This document shows positions 62,360-64,000 of a stretch of DNA of 64,000 nt, one piece after another. How positions within the stretch are numbered: the stretch's first letter is position 1; every line of letters begins with the position of its first letter. The translations under genes and the position numbers were made by a program. The notes below the pieces were generated by a model. The model did not search any database and had not been told where the DNA came from. It saw nothing but the letters and a program-made list of their open reading frames with translations. The DNA is taken from positions 1 through 64,000 of the forward strand of contig JANQPX010000035.1 in assembly GCA_028285265.1 (NCBI GenBank). Reading direction: 5' to 3'. The DNA comes from Geminicoccaceae bacterium. GTDB lineage: Bacteria; Pseudomonadota; Alphaproteobacteria; Geminicoccales; Geminicoccaceae.

Positions 62360-64000
62360 GTGCACGAGACGCTGATCGTTCTGTTGTTTTTCATCGCATT
62401 TGCCGCGTTATTCGATCGGCTGCGTCTTGGAACAGTGTTGGGTTTTCTGATCGGCGGTACGATCATCGGACCGTCCGGTCTTGGTGTCATCGAACATCTC
62501 GAGGCCGTTCGCCATTTCGCGGAGCTTGGGGTCGTCTTTCTCCTGTTCACGCTTGGGCTAGAGCTCAAGCTCGAACGCCTCAAGCTCTTCGAGACCAAAG
62601 TCTATATGCTGGCCATCACCCAGCTTTTGGTGACGGCTGTTGTCATTGCCGCGATGGCGCACGCGCTGGGTCTGCCGGCTGAGCGAGCGGTTGTCATGGG
62701 GGGCGCGCTTGCCCTGTCATCGACAGCTGTCGTCCTCCAGGTCCTTCGAGATTGGGGGCGCACGCTCACCCAGCTGGGTCGCATGGCCATCGCCATCTTG
62801 CTGGTTCAGGATATTGCTGTCGGCCCGCTTCTAGTTCTGGTGGAAGTGCTCAGCGACGGTGGCGATTCGATTTGGACCGCCCTCGGCATCGCTGCGATCA
62901 AGGCCGTCCTCGTGTTGGTCGTGGTGGTCGTTATCGCACGCTACCTCCTAAGACCGCTATTCGACTTCATCGCGACGATCAGCGCTTCAGAGGTCTTTAC
63001 CGCGACAACGCTGGTGGTGGTTCTCGGCGCCAGCTTTGCGACGGAGCAGGCTGGCCTCTCGATGGCGCTGGGCGCATTTGTGGCCGGTCTGATGGTCGCC
63101 GATACCGAGTATCGCCATCAGGTTGCTGCTGATATCGCGCCTTTCCGCGGCCTTCTGCTCGGGTTTTTCTTCATGACCGTCGGCATGACCGTCGACGTTC
63201 AATTCGCGATCGACCATCTCGGCGCCATCTTGATGGTTGCGATCGGCCTGATCCTCTTGAAAGCGGCGCTGATCGTCGGCCTGGCGGTTGGCCTCGGCTT
63301 CCCCGGGCGGCAATCGCTCCTGCTCGGCGGCCTCCTCGGCCAAGGCAGCGAATTCGCGTTCGTCCTCCTCGGACTTGCAGCGACCACCGGCCTGTTCGTC
63401 GGCAGCGACGTTCAGCTACTGACCGTCGCCGTCGCGATTTCGATGGCGATCACCCCGATCTTGGCCGCCCTAACCCGACAACATCTCAACAAGATCGAAG
63501 GTCAGGCAGCCGCATCTCTCAAGGAGTTGTCCGCCGGTACAGCGGACCTGCATAATCATGTCGTCGTGATCGGTTTCGGCCAAGTCGGCATGGCCGTCAC
63601 GCGACACCTGGTCGGGCTTCAGCTACCGGTGCTGGCCCTCGACTTTGACGCCAAACGTGTCCGCAACAGCCAAGCCCGCAAGTTACCGATCTATTTTGGC
63701 AATGCCGCCCGTCCTGACGTGCTGAAAGCGGCGCATGTGGGACAAGCGAAACTCGTGATCATTGCGATTGATAGCCAAGAGACGGCTGAGCGCGTCATCA
63801 TGTTGATCAGGAGCCTCTATCCCAAGCTCAGGGTCATTGCACGAAGTGCCGAATCTAACGGTGTTGATAGCTTGCGTGCAGCCGGTGCCAGTGCCGTCGT
63901 CGTCGACGGTCTGACCACAGCTCTCGATATCGCTGAGCGTGCAATCCTGCTCTATGAGCCCGAAGAGGTTGACGCCAAGAAGGATGAGGCTGCCGAAGCG
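62360..64000 (+). CDS. Monovalent cation:proton antiporter-2 (KefB/KefC-like), 3-prime end cut
   Basis: The first 547 codons of a CPA2 antiporter that runs past the window end. Residues 1 to about 380 form the Na/H-exchanger fold: twelve or thirteen helices, with GGTIIGPSGLG, LFTLGLELKLERL and QGSEFAFVLLG. From about 400 there is a TrkA-N (RCK) nucleotide-binding domain, with VVVIGFGQVGMAVTRHL and the acidic Asp that ends strand two. Starts at GTG 62360 with a TAAGGGA site. KefB/C-type transporters exchange potassium for protons and are often gated by glutathione adducts or NAD. The remainder lies beyond 64000. Confidence 0.92.
   Translation, partial: MHETLIVLLFFIAFAALFDRLRLGTVLGFLIGGTIIGPSGLGVIEHLEAVRHFAELGVVFLLFTLGLELKLERLKLFETKVYMLAITQLLVTAVVIAAMAHALGLPAERAVVMGGALALSSTAVVLQVLRDWGRTLTQLGRMAIAILLVQDIAVGPLLVLVEVLSDGGDSIWTALGIAAIKAVLVLVVVVVIARYLLRPLFDFIATISASEVFTATTLVVVLGASFATEQAGLSMALGAFVAGLMVADTEYRHQVAADIAPFRGLLLGFFFMTVGMTVDVQFAIDHLGAILMVAIGLILLKAALIVGLAVGLGFPGRQSLLLGGLLGQGSEFAFVLLGLAATTGLFVGSDVQLLTVAVAISMAITPILAALTRQHLNKIEGQAAASLKELSAGTADLHNHVVVIGFGQVGMAVTRHLVGLQLPVLALDFDAKRVRNSQARKLPIYFGNAARPDVLKAAHVGQAKLVIIAIDSQETAERVIMLIRSLYPKLRVIARSAESNGVDSLRAAGASAVVVDGLTTALDIAERAILLYEPEEVDAKKDEAAEA

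Noticed and set aside
1..64000. tRNA, rRNA, CRISPR, insertion sequence or prophage content
   Set aside because: I looked through the larger gaps and gene set and saw no cloverleaf, spacer-repeat array, transposase, integrase or phage structural gene.

Overview
The window is a 64 kb stretch of chromosome from a Gram-negative bacterium, most probably an alphaproteobacterium. This rests on an ActS/ActR (RegB/RegA) redox two-component pair, an ArsR-ArsC-aquaglyceroporin arsenic operon of the rhizobial type, bactofilin, a fused DctQ-DctM TRAP permease, a UbiH-family hydroxylase, and GlnE followed directly by Bcp. Base composition looks to be in the high fifties percent GC by eye, and GATC/CGATCG is strikingly frequent. 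I see no rRNA, tRNA, CRISPR array, insertion sequence, integrase or phage gene, so this reads as core/accessory chromosome rather than a mobile island.

Layout. 0-8.4 kb: amine oxidase, a membrane-anchored coiled-coil protein, a four-helix membrane protein, and a divergent pair for methylated amines (dimethylglycine/sarcosine dehydrogenase-like flavoprotein and a non-pyrrolysine MttB-family methyltransferase). 8.4-20.5 kb: UbiH-like hydroxylase, amtB behind a perfect sigma-54 promoter, a patatin-like protein whose catalytic serine position holds threonine, a 1046-residue AsmA/YhdP-like protein, glnE and bcp. 20.5-25.2 kb: a minus-strand run of actS-actR, an ABM-domain monooxygenase and a polytopic membrane protein, then a small lipoprotein. 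25.2-35 kb: lactonase-like metallo-hydrolase, two M20 amidohydrolases, a small cytochrome c, a lipoprotein, a COG3146-like GNAT protein, RidA, a PfkB kinase, bactofilin and a quinone oxidoreductase. 35-42.5 kb: arsR-arsC-aqpS, a TRAP transporter with an internal hairpin and a candidate 39-residue membrane protein, an MFS carrier and a Sel1-repeat protein.

42.7-48.2 kb is the least explained region: six plus-strand genes, five of them with export signals. They encode a cytochrome P460 with a Cys-Gly-Pro repeat linker, a histidine-rich protein of unknown family, a formylglycine-generating-enzyme-like protein with three N-terminal repeats, two secreted esterases and a secreted DUF302 protein. 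It looks like a co-inherited periplasmic module whose function I cannot name. 48.4-53.1 kb is a coupled acetolactate-synthase-like/TTC38-like pair plus a ketopantoate reductase. 53.3-60.4 kb holds a DUF3553 miniprotein, a bifunctional penicillin-binding protein and a complete BMP-type (nucleoside family) ABC importer closed by a strong terminator. 60.6-64 kb carries a three-part OmpA-family protein (12-residue repeats, pentapeptide repeats, OmpA domain) and a KefB/C-like cation:proton antiporter that runs off the window end.

Nitrogen is the recurring theme: ammonium uptake under RpoN, GlnE control of glutamine synthetase, methylated-amine breakdown, amidohydrolases and nucleoside-type uptake. 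Redox control (ActSR) and stress defence (Bcp, arsenic, P460) come next. All protein identities are from reading the translated sequence and recalling family motifs; no database search was run.
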